Below are positions 24,454 through 34,084 of a stretch of 49,432 nucleotides of DNA, in pieces. Source of the DNA: JAFGPS01 sp964570855 (lineage in GTDB: Bacteria > Planctomycetota > Phycisphaerae > Sedimentisphaerales > Anaerobacaceae); NCBI GenBank assembly GCA_964570855.1, contig CAZMZR010000017.1, positions 1 to 49,432 on the forward strand, read 5' to 3'. The first letter of the stretch is position 1. The number at the start of each line of letters is the position of its first letter. Under the pieces are notes generated by a model, which did no database searches, had not been told where the DNA came from, and was given only the letters and a program-made list of their open reading frames with translations. A program made the position numbers and the translations under genes.

Positions 24454-25815
24454 CTATTCTTCCGTAAGCAGCGTTTGCTTGACTGATTCCGGCTTGTATT
24501 TCTCATAACCCTTCTTATTGAGGATATATTCGCAAATTAAATCCAGTTCCACGACACCGCCATCGCCGTAACGGTAACAGTTGTGATCGATACTTTCCTT
24601 GTTAACCGAGGTTGACTTGGTTTCCAGAATGGTTATCTGATTGTGCTTGTAAGTATGCGTTTGCCCCGATTCATCAACGTACTGGTGTTCCTTAACGCTG
24701 CACAATTCCTTCATAAACGGCATGATGTCTTTAATGCCGACCACGCAGACAACATTAAAATGTATTACATCGATATCTTCATCGCAATATCTTCCTGTAC
24801 AGGTTTCTGTCAGCATTGTTTCATTTTCGGAGGAAATGACGTAATTTGGTCTATCATCATTCTTTAAGGTTGTTGTGCCGGTTGACCTTCTGCTTCTGGA
24901 ACGACTGCCCCTTCTTGACCTGTTCAGGTCCATTGTAAAACTCAAACTCATAAGTCGTTTTGCCGGTGCGCTGATAACATTGTCATGCCCGGAATTTGCA
25001 GAATTGAATGTCTCGAAGACATCTTCAATGACCCAGTAAGCCAGTTGATAATACCAGCAGTCTTCGACAGCATGCACGTTTAGGATATTTATATCATATT
25101 CATTCCAGAATTCGTATCCGCTCAGGTCCGTCGGATTAACATAGAAGAAAACTTCTTCGGCTCTTCTTTGACAAAGCTGGTCGATTACGACTTTCTCAAG
25201 CTCGCTCCTGATTCTAATTCCACCATAAGAGTTCATATTACCATATCCCGGTCCGGCGATTCTCGTCGGCATAGGTGCAGAAGGCGCCATAGTTCTCGAA
25301 TCATACCCCAGTCTTCCTGTTCGAGAACGAGAGTTTGCCCCCGACTCCTCGATAGCTCTGGTTAACTCGGTTTTAGTGGGGCAATCGTTAGCATTGGCAT
25401 TTGCACTTAATTTATCGATTCCATCTATATACTTCCGGCCGAATTGCAGAAAGATCAGGCTTGACAGACTATTAGGATCATTTACGTCAAATATGTCGTA
25501 ATTTAGCAACTGTCTCTGAGTAGTTTGTATTGCTAAAAGTGTTATTTCGTTGGCGTCATTTGCGCGAATCTTCAATTGGTCTTCTTTCATATCCAATAGT
25601 TCATCAGAAACAGCCTTCTGCCTTAAAATCTTAACTTTTGAAAGACCATTGGAAATGCTTTCTGTTTGTACTTTCTTTTGAAGTCCGCTGCTCATTAGCT
25701 GGGTTGGTATGAAGAGAAGTACACTAACCATCCCGATAACAACAGGTATCAATAGTGATTTATTCTTGAAAACACTTAGTTTCTGTAAAATATCTTTGAA
25801 ATTCGGTAGATTCAT
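24454..25815 (-). CDS. PilO-like bitopic membrane protein, second gene of the PilM operon
   Basis: 453 residues. One transmembrane helix is at about 20-40 (LLIPVVIGMVSVLLFIPTQ), followed by a helical stretch of about 70 residues that could be coiled coil. Two low-complexity segments follow: a Gly/Tyr/Met-rich one near 165-205 and an Arg/Ser-rich one near 295-315 (NRSRRGSRSRSRRSTG). Several Cys are present in the C-terminal half (CTGRYCDE). Position and topology suggest the PilO role of the PilM-N-O inner-membrane platform, but no sequence motif proves it. It begins 103 bp after the PilM gene and precedes the Arg/Gly-rich protein gene by 59 bp. Confidence 0.72.
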   Translation of the reverse strand: MNLPNFKDILQKLSVFKNKSLLIPVVIGMVSVLLFIPTQLMSSGLQKKVQTESISNGLSKVKILRQKAVSDELLDMKEDQLKIRANDANEITLLAIQTTQRQLLNYDIFDVNDPNSLSSLIFLQFGRKYIDGIDKLSANANANDCPTKTELTRAIEESGANSRSRTGRLGYDSRTMAPSAPMPTRIAGPGYGNMNSYGGIRIRSELEKVVIDQLCQRRAEEVFFYVNPTDLSGYEFWNEYDINILNVHAVEDCWYYQLAYWVIEDVFETFNSANSGHDNVISAPAKRLMSLSFTMDLNRSRRGSRSRSRRSTGTTTLKNDDRPNYVISSENETMLTETCTGRYCDEDIDVIHFNVVCVVGIKDIMPFMKELCSVKEHQYVDESGQTHTYKHNQITILETKSTSVNKESIDHNCYRYGDGGVVELDLICEYILNKKGYEKYKPESVKQTLLTEE

Positions 25816-25918
25816 TTTTCGCTCACAAATCTGTAACCTTTTTTGGTTTCATATTCTTCCCACGGCTAATCAGGATTCCGTGACATAAACCATTATAATC
25901 GGTTCTGACAGTTAATCA

Positions 25919-28165
25919 TCAACGTCCTCTCCTGGTTACTCTTGTTGGTTTCTCAGGAGCTTCGGGAGCGTCTTTCCAGACAAGTTTGAGATTAATTACA
26001 AACCAGTGGTCGTTGACCTGATAAACTTTCTGGCCGCCGATGATTCTCTCTCTCCCGTTTTCATCCAATACGGGGACTTTATTAATGATTTCTTTTGTCA
26101 AAGGATCAATTAAAATCATCTCAGTAGTTTCCTGCGGCCCGGCGTTGGTCATTATTGTTCTCTGCCTGACATCACTAAGACCTACTCCATCAGGAGGGTA
26201 ATCAACCGACAAATCCACTTCCTTCATCTCCAACTTGAATTGCTCGGGGTTGCTTTTGTTATATAACTCAAACGGACTGTTGCCGTCTTCGACCAGTTCA
26301 TCGAGGTTTGCAAGTCTCGTAATAAATCCCCACTTCTCCCGTTCGTTTTCAATTTTTGGCGGATCGATCAACTGTCCTAATTCGGCCGTGTTTTTTCCAT
26401 AGGGGCTATAGCCGACCAGAGTCACGATAAATCCGGATTTCTTTTCTTCCGTGGCCGGTGTTTCATAGCCGTATGGAGTTAGCCCGTAGGCGCTGTCTCG
26501 GTAGCCCATTTCCTCCATCATCATCGATTCCAAATACCTTCCGTCGCCCCCTTCCTCAGTCCCGAGTGTGCCGCGGGTACGTCGCCACACATCCGAACCA
26601 AACTGCGCTTTAGCAAGATCATACGAGAAATTAACGGACATGTATGTGATAAATATTTGCTTTCTCTCGTTACGGCTAAGCTTTTCGCCGTTTATTTCAA
26701 GCTCTTTAATTGTTTTAACATCGCCTTTTTCAAAAGCTTCAAAAAGCCGGGCTTGTTCGGGGGTATTATCCTTGTTGGGCAGCGCCGAGATTATGGTTTC
26801 ATAAAGTTGCGGAATGATTTCACGATTTTTGAAAACCTCGAATTCCTTAGCTATTACTGTATCATATTGGGCGGCGTTGTTTTCAATCTCCGCAAGCTTG
26901 CTGGTAGCCTGCTGGGCTGTCGTAATTAAGCCCCCGATTCTCTTTCGGAGCGGTTCATTCTTATCGTAATTCATTTTATCCCAGCCGGTTCTTGCAAAGC
27001 AAAAAAGTGATGCGGTAAGAAGAATGCATGCGGCGGCGATAAAATATCTGCCTTTACTTACCCACGCTCTTGATCTGGCGATAGTACGAGGCAATAAATT
27101 GCTCTCTATTTTTGCAAGCCCCAATCCCTGTAAGGCCAGACCGTAAACAATGCCGAAATCGCTTACATTTTCGTGGAATTTTGCCTGTGATACTCCTGAA
27201 CCTATTGCCAGCCTCTTAAATGAGTCCGGTCTTTCCACAGGTATCTGCAGCGTCTGTTGCAAATATTTGAGCAGGCCCCTCAGTTTGGTTCCACCACCCA
27301 TTGCAATAATCTTCACTATTTTTGTATTTGGATTTGAACTGCTGTAAAATCCCAGTGATCGCTGGATTTCAGAGGCCAAATCCGTAAAAACCGGTCTCAT
27401 CGCCTGGAATATCTGCCGGGCGTATTTGCTAACCGGGGCCGTACGTTTCAGTTTTTCGGCTTTTTCAAAATTAAGCCTGAAAGTATCTGCTATCGCCTTT
27501 GTGAATGTATTACCGCCTATAAGAATACATCTTTGCCATACCGTCGAGGGTGTGCAGACAACAAGGTCGGTATTACCGGTGCCAATATTAATAACAACTG
27601 TAGCCTGACTAACGGAAGTTACCAGATCAGGACGGTCATGCAGCAAATAGTTATACAGGGCCATTGGTGCCATTTGCACGTAGCTGATCTCAATATCCTC
27701 TCTTGTAAAAGGTTGCAAAGCTGTATTAACAACGTCATTTTTGATCGCAAAAATACCAACCTTTATTTCGGGGCTGTTAGCTTCTGTCATCAACTGCCAG
27801 TCCCACTGGACATCGTTAATACCGAAAGGAATTTGCTGAACCGCTTCGAACTGTACCATCTCAGGAATACGTTTTGCCTCGACGGGGGGCAGGTTCACGA
27901 ACCGGGCGAAACTGTTCTGGCTCGGTACCGCAATAGCTATATCATCCATGCTCAGATCGTACTTGGTGACAAGTTTGCGCAAACTTATTGCAATAAGCTC
28001 TTCTCTCTCGGCATCTGTAACATTGTCTCCGCTGAGGATTTTACCGTGAGGAATGTTATCGTAACCGATTACTTCAACAACTCCACGCTCCGTACTCAGG
28101 TACAATGCTTTTAAAGAATTGCTACCGATATCAATTGCCCATACCGTACCCATCTCTGCAGCCAT
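25919..28165 (-). CDS. pilM: PilM-like actin-fold ATPase fused to a PilN-like membrane segment
   Basis: 748 residues; PilM alone is about 350. Residues 1-350 are PilM: phosphate-1 WAIDIGSNSLKALYL, phosphate-2 VVINIGTGNTDLVV, adenosine motif IIAMGGGTKLRGLLK. Residues 353-362 read IESNLLPRTI, matching the INLLP peptide at the start of PilN that PilM binds, and a transmembrane helix follows at about 373-391. A coiled coil (about 400-440) and a large extracytoplasmic region complete it. PilM and PilN thus appear joined in one chain. In type IV pili this pair links the cytoplasmic motors to PilO/P/Q. It is the first gene of a three-gene operon divergent from mtaB. Confidence 0.87.
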   Translation of the reverse strand: MAAEMGTVWAIDIGSNSLKALYLSTERGVVEVIGYDNIPHGKILSGDNVTDAEREELIAISLRKLVTKYDLSMDDIAIAVPSQNSFARFVNLPPVEAKRIPEMVQFEAVQQIPFGINDVQWDWQLMTEANSPEIKVGIFAIKNDVVNTALQPFTREDIEISYVQMAPMALYNYLLHDRPDLVTSVSQATVVINIGTGNTDLVVCTPSTVWQRCILIGGNTFTKAIADTFRLNFEKAEKLKRTAPVSKYARQIFQAMRPVFTDLASEIQRSLGFYSSSNPNTKIVKIIAMGGGTKLRGLLKYLQQTLQIPVERPDSFKRLAIGSGVSQAKFHENVSDFGIVYGLALQGLGLAKIESNLLPRTIARSRAWVSKGRYFIAAACILLTASLFCFARTGWDKMNYDKNEPLRKRIGGLITTAQQATSKLAEIENNAAQYDTVIAKEFEVFKNREIIPQLYETIISALPNKDNTPEQARLFEAFEKGDVKTIKELEINGEKLSRNERKQIFITYMSVNFSYDLAKAQFGSDVWRRTRGTLGTEEGGDGRYLESMMMEEMGYRDSAYGLTPYGYETPATEEKKSGFIVTLVGYSPYGKNTAELGQLIDPPKIENEREKWGFITRLANLDELVEDGNSPFELYNKSNPEQFKLEMKEVDLSVDYPPDGVGLSDVRQRTIMTNAGPQETTEMILIDPLTKEIINKVPVLDENGRERIIGGQKVYQVNDHWFVINLKLVWKDAPEAPEKPTRVTRRGR

Positions 28166-28238
28166 TGCAAACCTCGCGTTAAATTAAAACCAAATAGCCT
28201 TGTCAATCAGTTCGAACAAACGTAAATTATATCATATT

Positions 28239-29690
28239 ATGAATACTTTTTCCATAAACACACTTGGCTGTAAAGTCAATCAATATGAGAGCCAGCAGAT
28301 CCGTGAATTGCTCGAACGAATTGGGTTGCGAAGGTCCAAACCGTTTGAAAAATCCGACCTCATTGTTGTAAACACCTGCTGCGTCACTCATACAGCCTCT
28401 TCGAAGAGCAGACAGTACATTAGAAGGACCCAAAAACTCTCTCCTGATGCAGTTGTCGTTGTATGCGGCTGTCTGCCGACAGTGCAAATTGGCGAATCTA
28501 CTGATACAACCAAGAATATCCGTTTTATCAAAAAACATGACGATCTTGCCGAAATACTAAGCCGAATCGTCAACGGCCCCCATATCTTCCCGTCGAAGGA
28601 CAGGGGTAAGGGTGCCCTGGATTCCACGGCGTCAGTCGTCCCCGGGCATATAAATTGCCCCTCAGGACCAAGCCCGAATAACTCAATTAAATCAGAAAAC
28701 CACTCTAAAATCAAGCACAAAAAAGAATTGTGTAATTATCCGCAGTTGCAACCATTAACTTCCTTCAAAGGCCAAACCCGTGCCTTTCTCAAGGTTCAGG
28801 ATGGCTGTGATGGTTATTGTACCTATTGTATTGTACCCAAAACACGCCCGTTTGTTCGTAGTCGGACGGTTGATGAGATTCTTGAAGAGGCACAAGCTCT
28901 TGTTGAGGCCGGACATAAGGAAATTGTTATCACCGGTATTAATCTTGGAGCCTACGGCCGAAAGAGCGTTAGACGAAAACAATGGCCTAATCAACAAAAC
29001 AGTAAATTGGCCGATTTACTTGATAAAATTGCCCAGATTAACAAGCTCGCGAGGATAAGATTGAGCTCGCTTGAGCCGGGCGATGTTACGCAGCAATTAC
29101 TCGATACATTCTGCAAACATCGTAACATTATGCCGCACCTGCACTTGTCCTTACAGTCAGGCTCGGACGCGACCCTTAAAAAAATGTGCAGGCAATACAA
29201 GGCCTACCAGGTCAGAGAAAAGGTTCGGATAATTAAATCCCGGCTCGACAGACCCGCCATAACGACCGATATTATCGTCGGTTTTCCGGGTGAAACAAAT
29301 GAAGATTTCGAGCAAACCGTTACTCTTGCCAAAGAAATAGGCTTTGCCAAGATGCATGTTTTCAGATTCTCGTCGCGAAAAGGCACTGCTGCGGCGAAAA
29401 TGCAGGATACTGTAAGTAATCAGGTTATAAAGAAACGCTCGGAGATTTTACGCAATTTGGATATAGAATTAGGGCGGAAATTTCGGCAGCAGTTTCTCGG
29501 TCAAAACACTGAAATTCTTCTCGAAAGCGACAAAGACCTGCTTAGCGGACGATGTGAGAGATATTTCATGGTAAATATTAATCATAATGATATTTCAAAT
29601 TTGAAATTTCAGATTAAAAACAACGACTTGGTGAAAGTTCGGCTGGTAAAAAATAATAATACCTCAATGACAGGCCATATTTTATCATAA
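28239..29690 (+). CDS. mtaB: tRNA t6A37 methylthiotransferase, radical SAM (MtaB-type)
   Basis: 483 residues from the ATG at 28239; an in-frame TTG 13 codons upstream is less likely. MtaB converts t6A to ms2t6A at tRNA position 37. The UPF0004 domain has its three cluster cysteines in TLGCKVNQYES, VNTCCVTHTAS and VCGCLPT. The radical SAM motif is DGCDGYCTYCIVPKTRP. GFPGETNEDFEQTV and a C-terminal TRAM-like region complete the family. A linker of about 60 residues between the first two domains (about residues 115-175, rich in Ser/Pro/Lys) is longer than usual. The gene is divergent from the pilus-type operon with only about 70 bp between start codons. Confidence 0.92.
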   Translation: MNTFSINTLGCKVNQYESQQIRELLERIGLRRSKPFEKSDLIVVNTCCVTHTASSKSRQYIRRTQKLSPDAVVVVCGCLPTVQIGESTDTTKNIRFIKKHDDLAEILSRIVNGPHIFPSKDRGKGALDSTASVVPGHINCPSGPSPNNSIKSENHSKIKHKKELCNYPQLQPLTSFKGQTRAFLKVQDGCDGYCTYCIVPKTRPFVRSRTVDEILEEAQALVEAGHKEIVITGINLGAYGRKSVRRKQWPNQQNSKLADLLDKIAQINKLARIRLSSLEPGDVTQQLLDTFCKHRNIMPHLHLSLQSGSDATLKKMCRQYKAYQVREKVRIIKSRLDRPAITTDIIVGFPGETNEDFEQTVTLAKEIGFAKMHVFRFSSRKGTAAAKMQDTVSNQVIKKRSEILRNLDIELGRKFRQQFLGQNTEILLESDKDLLSGRCERYFMVNINHNDISNLKFQIKNNDLVKVRLVKNNNTSMTGHILS

Positions 29691-29918
29691 ATAAGTTACC
29701 GAATTTGCTTATTACTCCGTTTAAGTACATTTTTTCTGCTATTTGTTTCAATCCAATAGACCTTGCCTGATACTAATTTCATTTACACGACCTTTTCGGT
29801 CTTAATTGCACTTGATTAGTGTCGGCTAATCTGATAAGGATAGAAGTTAATTCTTCATCGGTGATCCCCCCACGGGTGAATAAGGACGATAAACAGAGTA
29901 TGGCATAGGAGACTGGAA

Positions 29919-32864
29919 ATGAGGATGTCCCGCCTAAGTTCAATTATCCTGACCGTTTTTATTGCTATTACGTTATACGGATGCAGTACCGACGCAGGTA
30001 CGACTGCGATGAAAGCCACAGACGAACTTAGCTGGCCGCAGATAACCAACCAGACCCGTCCCTGGTCGCGATGGTGGTGGATGGGCAGTATTATAAATGA
30101 GCAGGACCTTACGGTCGAGATGGAAAAATATGCAAAGGCCGGCTTGGGAGGATTGGAAATTACACCCATTTACGGCGTCAAAGGTTATGAAGATAAATTC
30201 ATTAATTACCTTACTCCGAGATGGATGGAGATGCTGGAACATACATTGAAGGAAGCCAAAAGACTGGATATGGGAATTGACATGGCTACGGGTAACGGCT
30301 GGCCTTTTGGGGGTGTTTGGGTCGGGGCCGATATTGCCTGCAAAAATATGGTTCAGAAAACTTATACATTATCCGGCGGCCAGACTCTCGGTGAACCGGT
30401 TACATATATACAAAAACCTATGTCGCGGGCGATTGGCCGTCGTGTCGATATCTCCGAACTCAAGGAGCCTATTGGTTCCAACGATAATCTGCAGGCCCTG
30501 GCTCTGGAACAGGTCCGGTTCGAGAAACCTTTGCCTTTGAAGGTATTAATGGCTTATTCACAGCAGGGTGAAACCTTGGAGCTTACCGATAGAGTCGATT
30601 CGGAAGGTAAGCTGAGCTGGACGGCGCCGGAGGGTAACTGGACGTTATACGCCCTATTCCAGGGCTGGCACGGCAAAATGGTCGAACGGGCCGGGCCAGG
30701 CGGTGAAGGTAATGTCATCGACCATTTTTCAGAAAATGCACTGAAAACTTTCCTTGCGAAATTCGACGAGGCGTATGTCGGCCGTGATGTCGGTTCGCTG
30801 CGGGCTTATTTTAATGATTCTTATGAAGTTGACGATGCCTCGGGTGAATCTAACTGGACGGATAAGTTTTTCGAGGAATTCGAGACGCGGCGAGGTTATG
30901 ACCTGCGTGAACATTTGCCTGCCTTGTTCGGGAACGATTCGGAAGAGAAAAACGGCCGCGTGTTGAGTGACTTCCGTGAGACAATTTCCGATTTGCTTCT
31001 TGAGCGTTTCACGATTCCCTGGGGCCGATGGGCGGCGGGCAAGGAAGCGATAACTCGAAACCAGGCTCATGGTTCGCCGGCCAATCTTCTGGATTTATAT
31101 GCAGCCAGCGGTATCCCGGAGACCGAAGGCTCGGACATATTGGGATTTAAGTTCGCCTCGTCCCCGGCTCATGTCACGGGTAAACCTCTGGCCTCGTGTG
31201 AAGCCGCCACATGGCTGAACGAGCATTTCCTCTCGTGCCTTGGAGATGTCAAGACCGCATTGGACAGTTTTTTTCTTGGCGGTATAAATCATATTTGTTA
31301 TCACGGCACGACCTTTTCACCGCCGAACGAAGACTGGCCCGGATGGATGTTCTATGCCTCGGTTCATTTCGGCCCGACAAACTCCTTCTGGAACGATTTT
31401 TCGACATTGAATATGTATGTCACTCGTTGCCAGTCTTTTCTTCAGACAGGCAGTCCGGATAACGATGTGCTTCTCTATTTCCCTGTATATGACCAGTGGT
31501 CGCAGACCGGTGGCAGAAGTATGTTACCACATTTTCGGGCCTCTGCGCCGGGAAGCGCTGGCAGCGCTGGTCAGGAAATGCTGGAGGCAGGTTACACATT
31601 TGATTTTATCTCGGATCGACAGATTCTCAACGTAGAATTCGCAGGTAACGCAATTCAGACCGGCGGCGTTTCATATAAAGCCTTGGTTGTACCGGAATGC
31701 CGGTTGATTCCTCCGGAGACATTCGAGAAGCTTGTCGATTTGGCAAGAGATGGTGCTGCGATTATTATGCATAACGGCCTGCCGTCCGGTGTGCCGGGAT
31801 GGGGCAATCTCGATGAACGCAGTAATGCTTTCCGGGAGCTCGTTGCACAGTTAAATTTTACTGCGACGGATAATCCGGCTGTTCAAATCGCATCATTCGG
31901 TGACGGCGAAGTTTTAATGGGGGATAATCTTGGACCGTTACTTTCTTACGCCCGAATCGAACGCGAGCCTATGGTGGATAATGGAATCCGGTTTATTCGC
32001 CGCAGTTATAAAAATGGCTCCTGCTATTTTCTGAATAATTATGTTGATATCCGAGGTGGTGACGCACAACGCAGCGGCGACCAAAGAGGGGGCCCCAGAA
32101 GTGCCAATATAAGGAACAGCCCGGTAGATGGCTGGATACCAATATCAACTCATGCAGAATCAGTTGCGATATTTAGTCCTATGGATGGTAAAGTCGGACT
32201 GGCTGCGATGCGAAAATCCGGGAAAGGAACAAATGAAGTTTATTTGCAGCTTGACCCCGGGCAATCTTGTATCTTAAAGACCTTTGATACGCAGGTTGAG
32301 GGATCTTTATATAGTTATACTAAACCTTTGGGAGAATCCCATGAAATTACAGGCGTCTGGTCGGTGAGCTTTGTTGAAGGCGGTCCGGAATTGCCTCAAA
32401 GCGTTGAAACAGAGCAGTTAGGTTCCTGGACGCAGTATGACGGAGATGCGGTTAAGAAATTCTCCGGTACAGCCAGATATTCTATTTCATTTCCAAAGCC
32501 CGCACAGCAGGCCGATGGCTGGATGCTTGACTTGGGCAGGGTGTGTGAAAGTGCTGTCGTAATCCTCAACGGGCGGGAATTGGGTACGCTTATCGGCCCG
32601 AAGTATCAAATACGAATTCCGAAAGAATCGATGAAGGATAAAAACACTCTCGAAATTAAGGTCTCGAACTTAATGGCCAATCGTATCGCCGATATGGACA
32701 GACAAAATGTGAATTGGAAGAAATTCTATAATGTCAATTTCCCGGCGAGGGTAAGAGATAACAGAGGACCGGACGGCTACTTCAATGCATCAAACTGGCC
32801 CCCAAGAGATTCGGGTTTGATCGGCCCTGTTACTTTAGTGCCTCTCGAATTCCTGGATTTATGA
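29919..32864 (+). CDS. GH106-like alpha-L-rhamnosidase, lipoprotein
   Basis: 981 residues. The signal peptide ends in a lipobox (ITLYGC, Cys22). The start of the mature enzyme is typical of GH106: RPWSRWWWMGSIINEQDL, GLGGLEITPIYGVKGYE, MGIDMATGNGWPFGG. A C-terminal galactose-binding-like beta-sandwich includes WMLDLGRVCESAVVILNG and NLMANRIADMD. GH106 enzymes remove alpha-L-rhamnose from rhamnogalacturonan side chains and similar glycans. AGGAG lies 8 nt before the ATG. It is the first gene of a four-gene plus-strand cluster; the next gene starts 37 bp later. Linkage specificity cannot be read from the sequence. Confidence 0.86.
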   Translation: MRMSRLSSIILTVFIAITLYGCSTDAGTTAMKATDELSWPQITNQTRPWSRWWWMGSIINEQDLTVEMEKYAKAGLGGLEITPIYGVKGYEDKFINYLTPRWMEMLEHTLKEAKRLDMGIDMATGNGWPFGGVWVGADIACKNMVQKTYTLSGGQTLGEPVTYIQKPMSRAIGRRVDISELKEPIGSNDNLQALALEQVRFEKPLPLKVLMAYSQQGETLELTDRVDSEGKLSWTAPEGNWTLYALFQGWHGKMVERAGPGGEGNVIDHFSENALKTFLAKFDEAYVGRDVGSLRAYFNDSYEVDDASGESNWTDKFFEEFETRRGYDLREHLPALFGNDSEEKNGRVLSDFRETISDLLLERFTIPWGRWAAGKEAITRNQAHGSPANLLDLYAASGIPETEGSDILGFKFASSPAHVTGKPLASCEAATWLNEHFLSCLGDVKTALDSFFLGGINHICYHGTTFSPPNEDWPGWMFYASVHFGPTNSFWNDFSTLNMYVTRCQSFLQTGSPDNDVLLYFPVYDQWSQTGGRSMLPHFRASAPGSAGSAGQEMLEAGYTFDFISDRQILNVEFAGNAIQTGGVSYKALVVPECRLIPPETFEKLVDLARDGAAIIMHNGLPSGVPGWGNLDERSNAFRELVAQLNFTATDNPAVQIASFGDGEVLMGDNLGPLLSYARIEREPMVDNGIRFIRRSYKNGSCYFLNNYVDIRGGDAQRSGDQRGGPRSANIRNSPVDGWIPISTHAESVAIFSPMDGKVGLAAMRKSGKGTNEVYLQLDPGQSCILKTFDTQVEGSLYSYTKPLGESHEITGVWSVSFVEGGPELPQSVETEQLGSWTQYDGDAVKKFSGTARYSISFPKPAQQADGWMLDLGRVCESAVVILNGRELGTLIGPKYQIRIPKESMKDKNTLEIKVSNLMANRIADMDRQNVNWKKFYNVNFPARVRDNRGPDGYFNASNWPPRDSGLIGPVTLVPLEFLDL

Positions 32865-32901
32865 TTATACTCAATCTTTATGAGAATATAGGGACTCAGA
32901 A

Positions 32902-34029
32902 ATGATAACAAGAAGAAATTTCATGATAAATCTGGCTGCGGTTCCGATGCTCAGATATTTTTCCGCCGGTTCCGGCTCCGGCACACTTCGCCGTGACAAG
33001 TCCGGGGATTCCGACGTAATGCTTCCCCATGCGGATTCTATTTCCGACGATAAGATTTCTGATTTTTGCAGGCGTTTGAAGCCGATAGGGCGCAAGCTTG
33101 AAATGAAGGACTGGTATGTCTGGGGGACAAGCCCCATTGAAGGCCCGGACGGCAAAGTCCATGTTTTCTTTTCCCGATGGCCCGCACAACGGAGAATGGG
33201 AGGCTGGATAAGCAGCTCGGAAATCGCTCATGCGATAGCCGACTGCCCCGAAGGAACTTTCGAATCTGTTGAAACGGTCCTTTCACCACGCGGCGAAGGT
33301 TTCTGGGACGCTACCACATGTCACAATCCTCACATACAAAAAGTCGATGGCAAATACTGCCTGTTCTATATGGGCAATTCCAATAAAAAAACGAACACAA
33401 AGCGTATCGGTCTTGCTGTTGCCGACTCACTTTCTGGTCCCTGGAAACGAATGGACAGACCTTTAATCGAACCGGGAGGCGAAGATGTATGGGATAATCA
33501 CTGCACTTCGAATCCTTCTTTTGTAAAACACCCGAACGGGCAATATTGGATATACTATAAATCGTGGAATTCCAGCGACTATTATAATTCTTCTCATCCG
33601 ACGATTCGAGGAAACCGAAAGTACGGCCTTGCCATCGCCGACAAGCTCGAAGGGCCTTATATAAAACATAAAGATAATCCAATAATCGACTACTCGGGAT
33701 TGGGAGATAACAGGCAGCTTGAGGATGCATATGTTTTTATCGAAGACGGCAAATTCAAAATGATTGCCCGTGATATGGGTATTTTTAACCACGAAGTCGG
33801 CTTGTACCTGGAATCCGACGACGGAATTAAATGGTCTGATCCGAAGATTGCCTACTATCCGGTTAGTCATTATGTCAAAGAGCCGCCCGCACCAGACCAT
33901 TTGAAAAAATATGGACGTCTGGAGCGACCGCAAATCCTCATGAAAAATGGCAAGCCGGCGTATCTTTTCACGGCATCCCAGGGTGGAAAATATATGAATG
34001 CTTCTGCATTCGTATTTAAGATTACCTAA
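32902..34029 (+). CDS. Tat-exported five-bladed beta-propeller glycosidase-like protein (GH43/GH117 type)
   Basis: 375 residues. The N-terminus ITRRNFMINLAAVPM is a twin-arginine-type signal (TRRNF plus hydrophobic stretch). The rest shows repeating propeller blades: GPDGKVHVFFSRWP, GKYCLFYMGNSNKK, GQYWIYYKSWNSS, DGKFKMIARDMG, NGKPAYLFTASQGG. Such blades occur in the GH43, GH62, GH117 and GH130 families. WDATTCHNPHI is the most family-like motif. The exact family and catalytic residues are uncertain. It lies between the GH106 gene (37 bp before) and another propeller gene (55 bp after), so a role in the same glycan breakdown is likely. Confidence 0.78.
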   Translation: MITRRNFMINLAAVPMLRYFSAGSGSGTLRRDKSGDSDVMLPHADSISDDKISDFCRRLKPIGRKLEMKDWYVWGTSPIEGPDGKVHVFFSRWPAQRRMGGWISSSEIAHAIADCPEGTFESVETVLSPRGEGFWDATTCHNPHIQKVDGKYCLFYMGNSNKKTNTKRIGLAVADSLSGPWKRMDRPLIEPGGEDVWDNHCTSNPSFVKHPNGQYWIYYKSWNSSDYYNSSHPTIRGNRKYGLAIADKLEGPYIKHKDNPIIDYSGLGDNRQLEDAYVFIEDGKFKMIARDMGIFNHEVGLYLESDDGIKWSDPKIAYYPVSHYVKEPPAPDHLKKYGRLERPQILMKNGKPAYLFTASQGGKYMNASAFVFKIT

Positions 34030-34084
34030 GCTGATTACAGGGATTAAACGATTTCGTGGTTGATTACAAAGAAAGGACCACATA

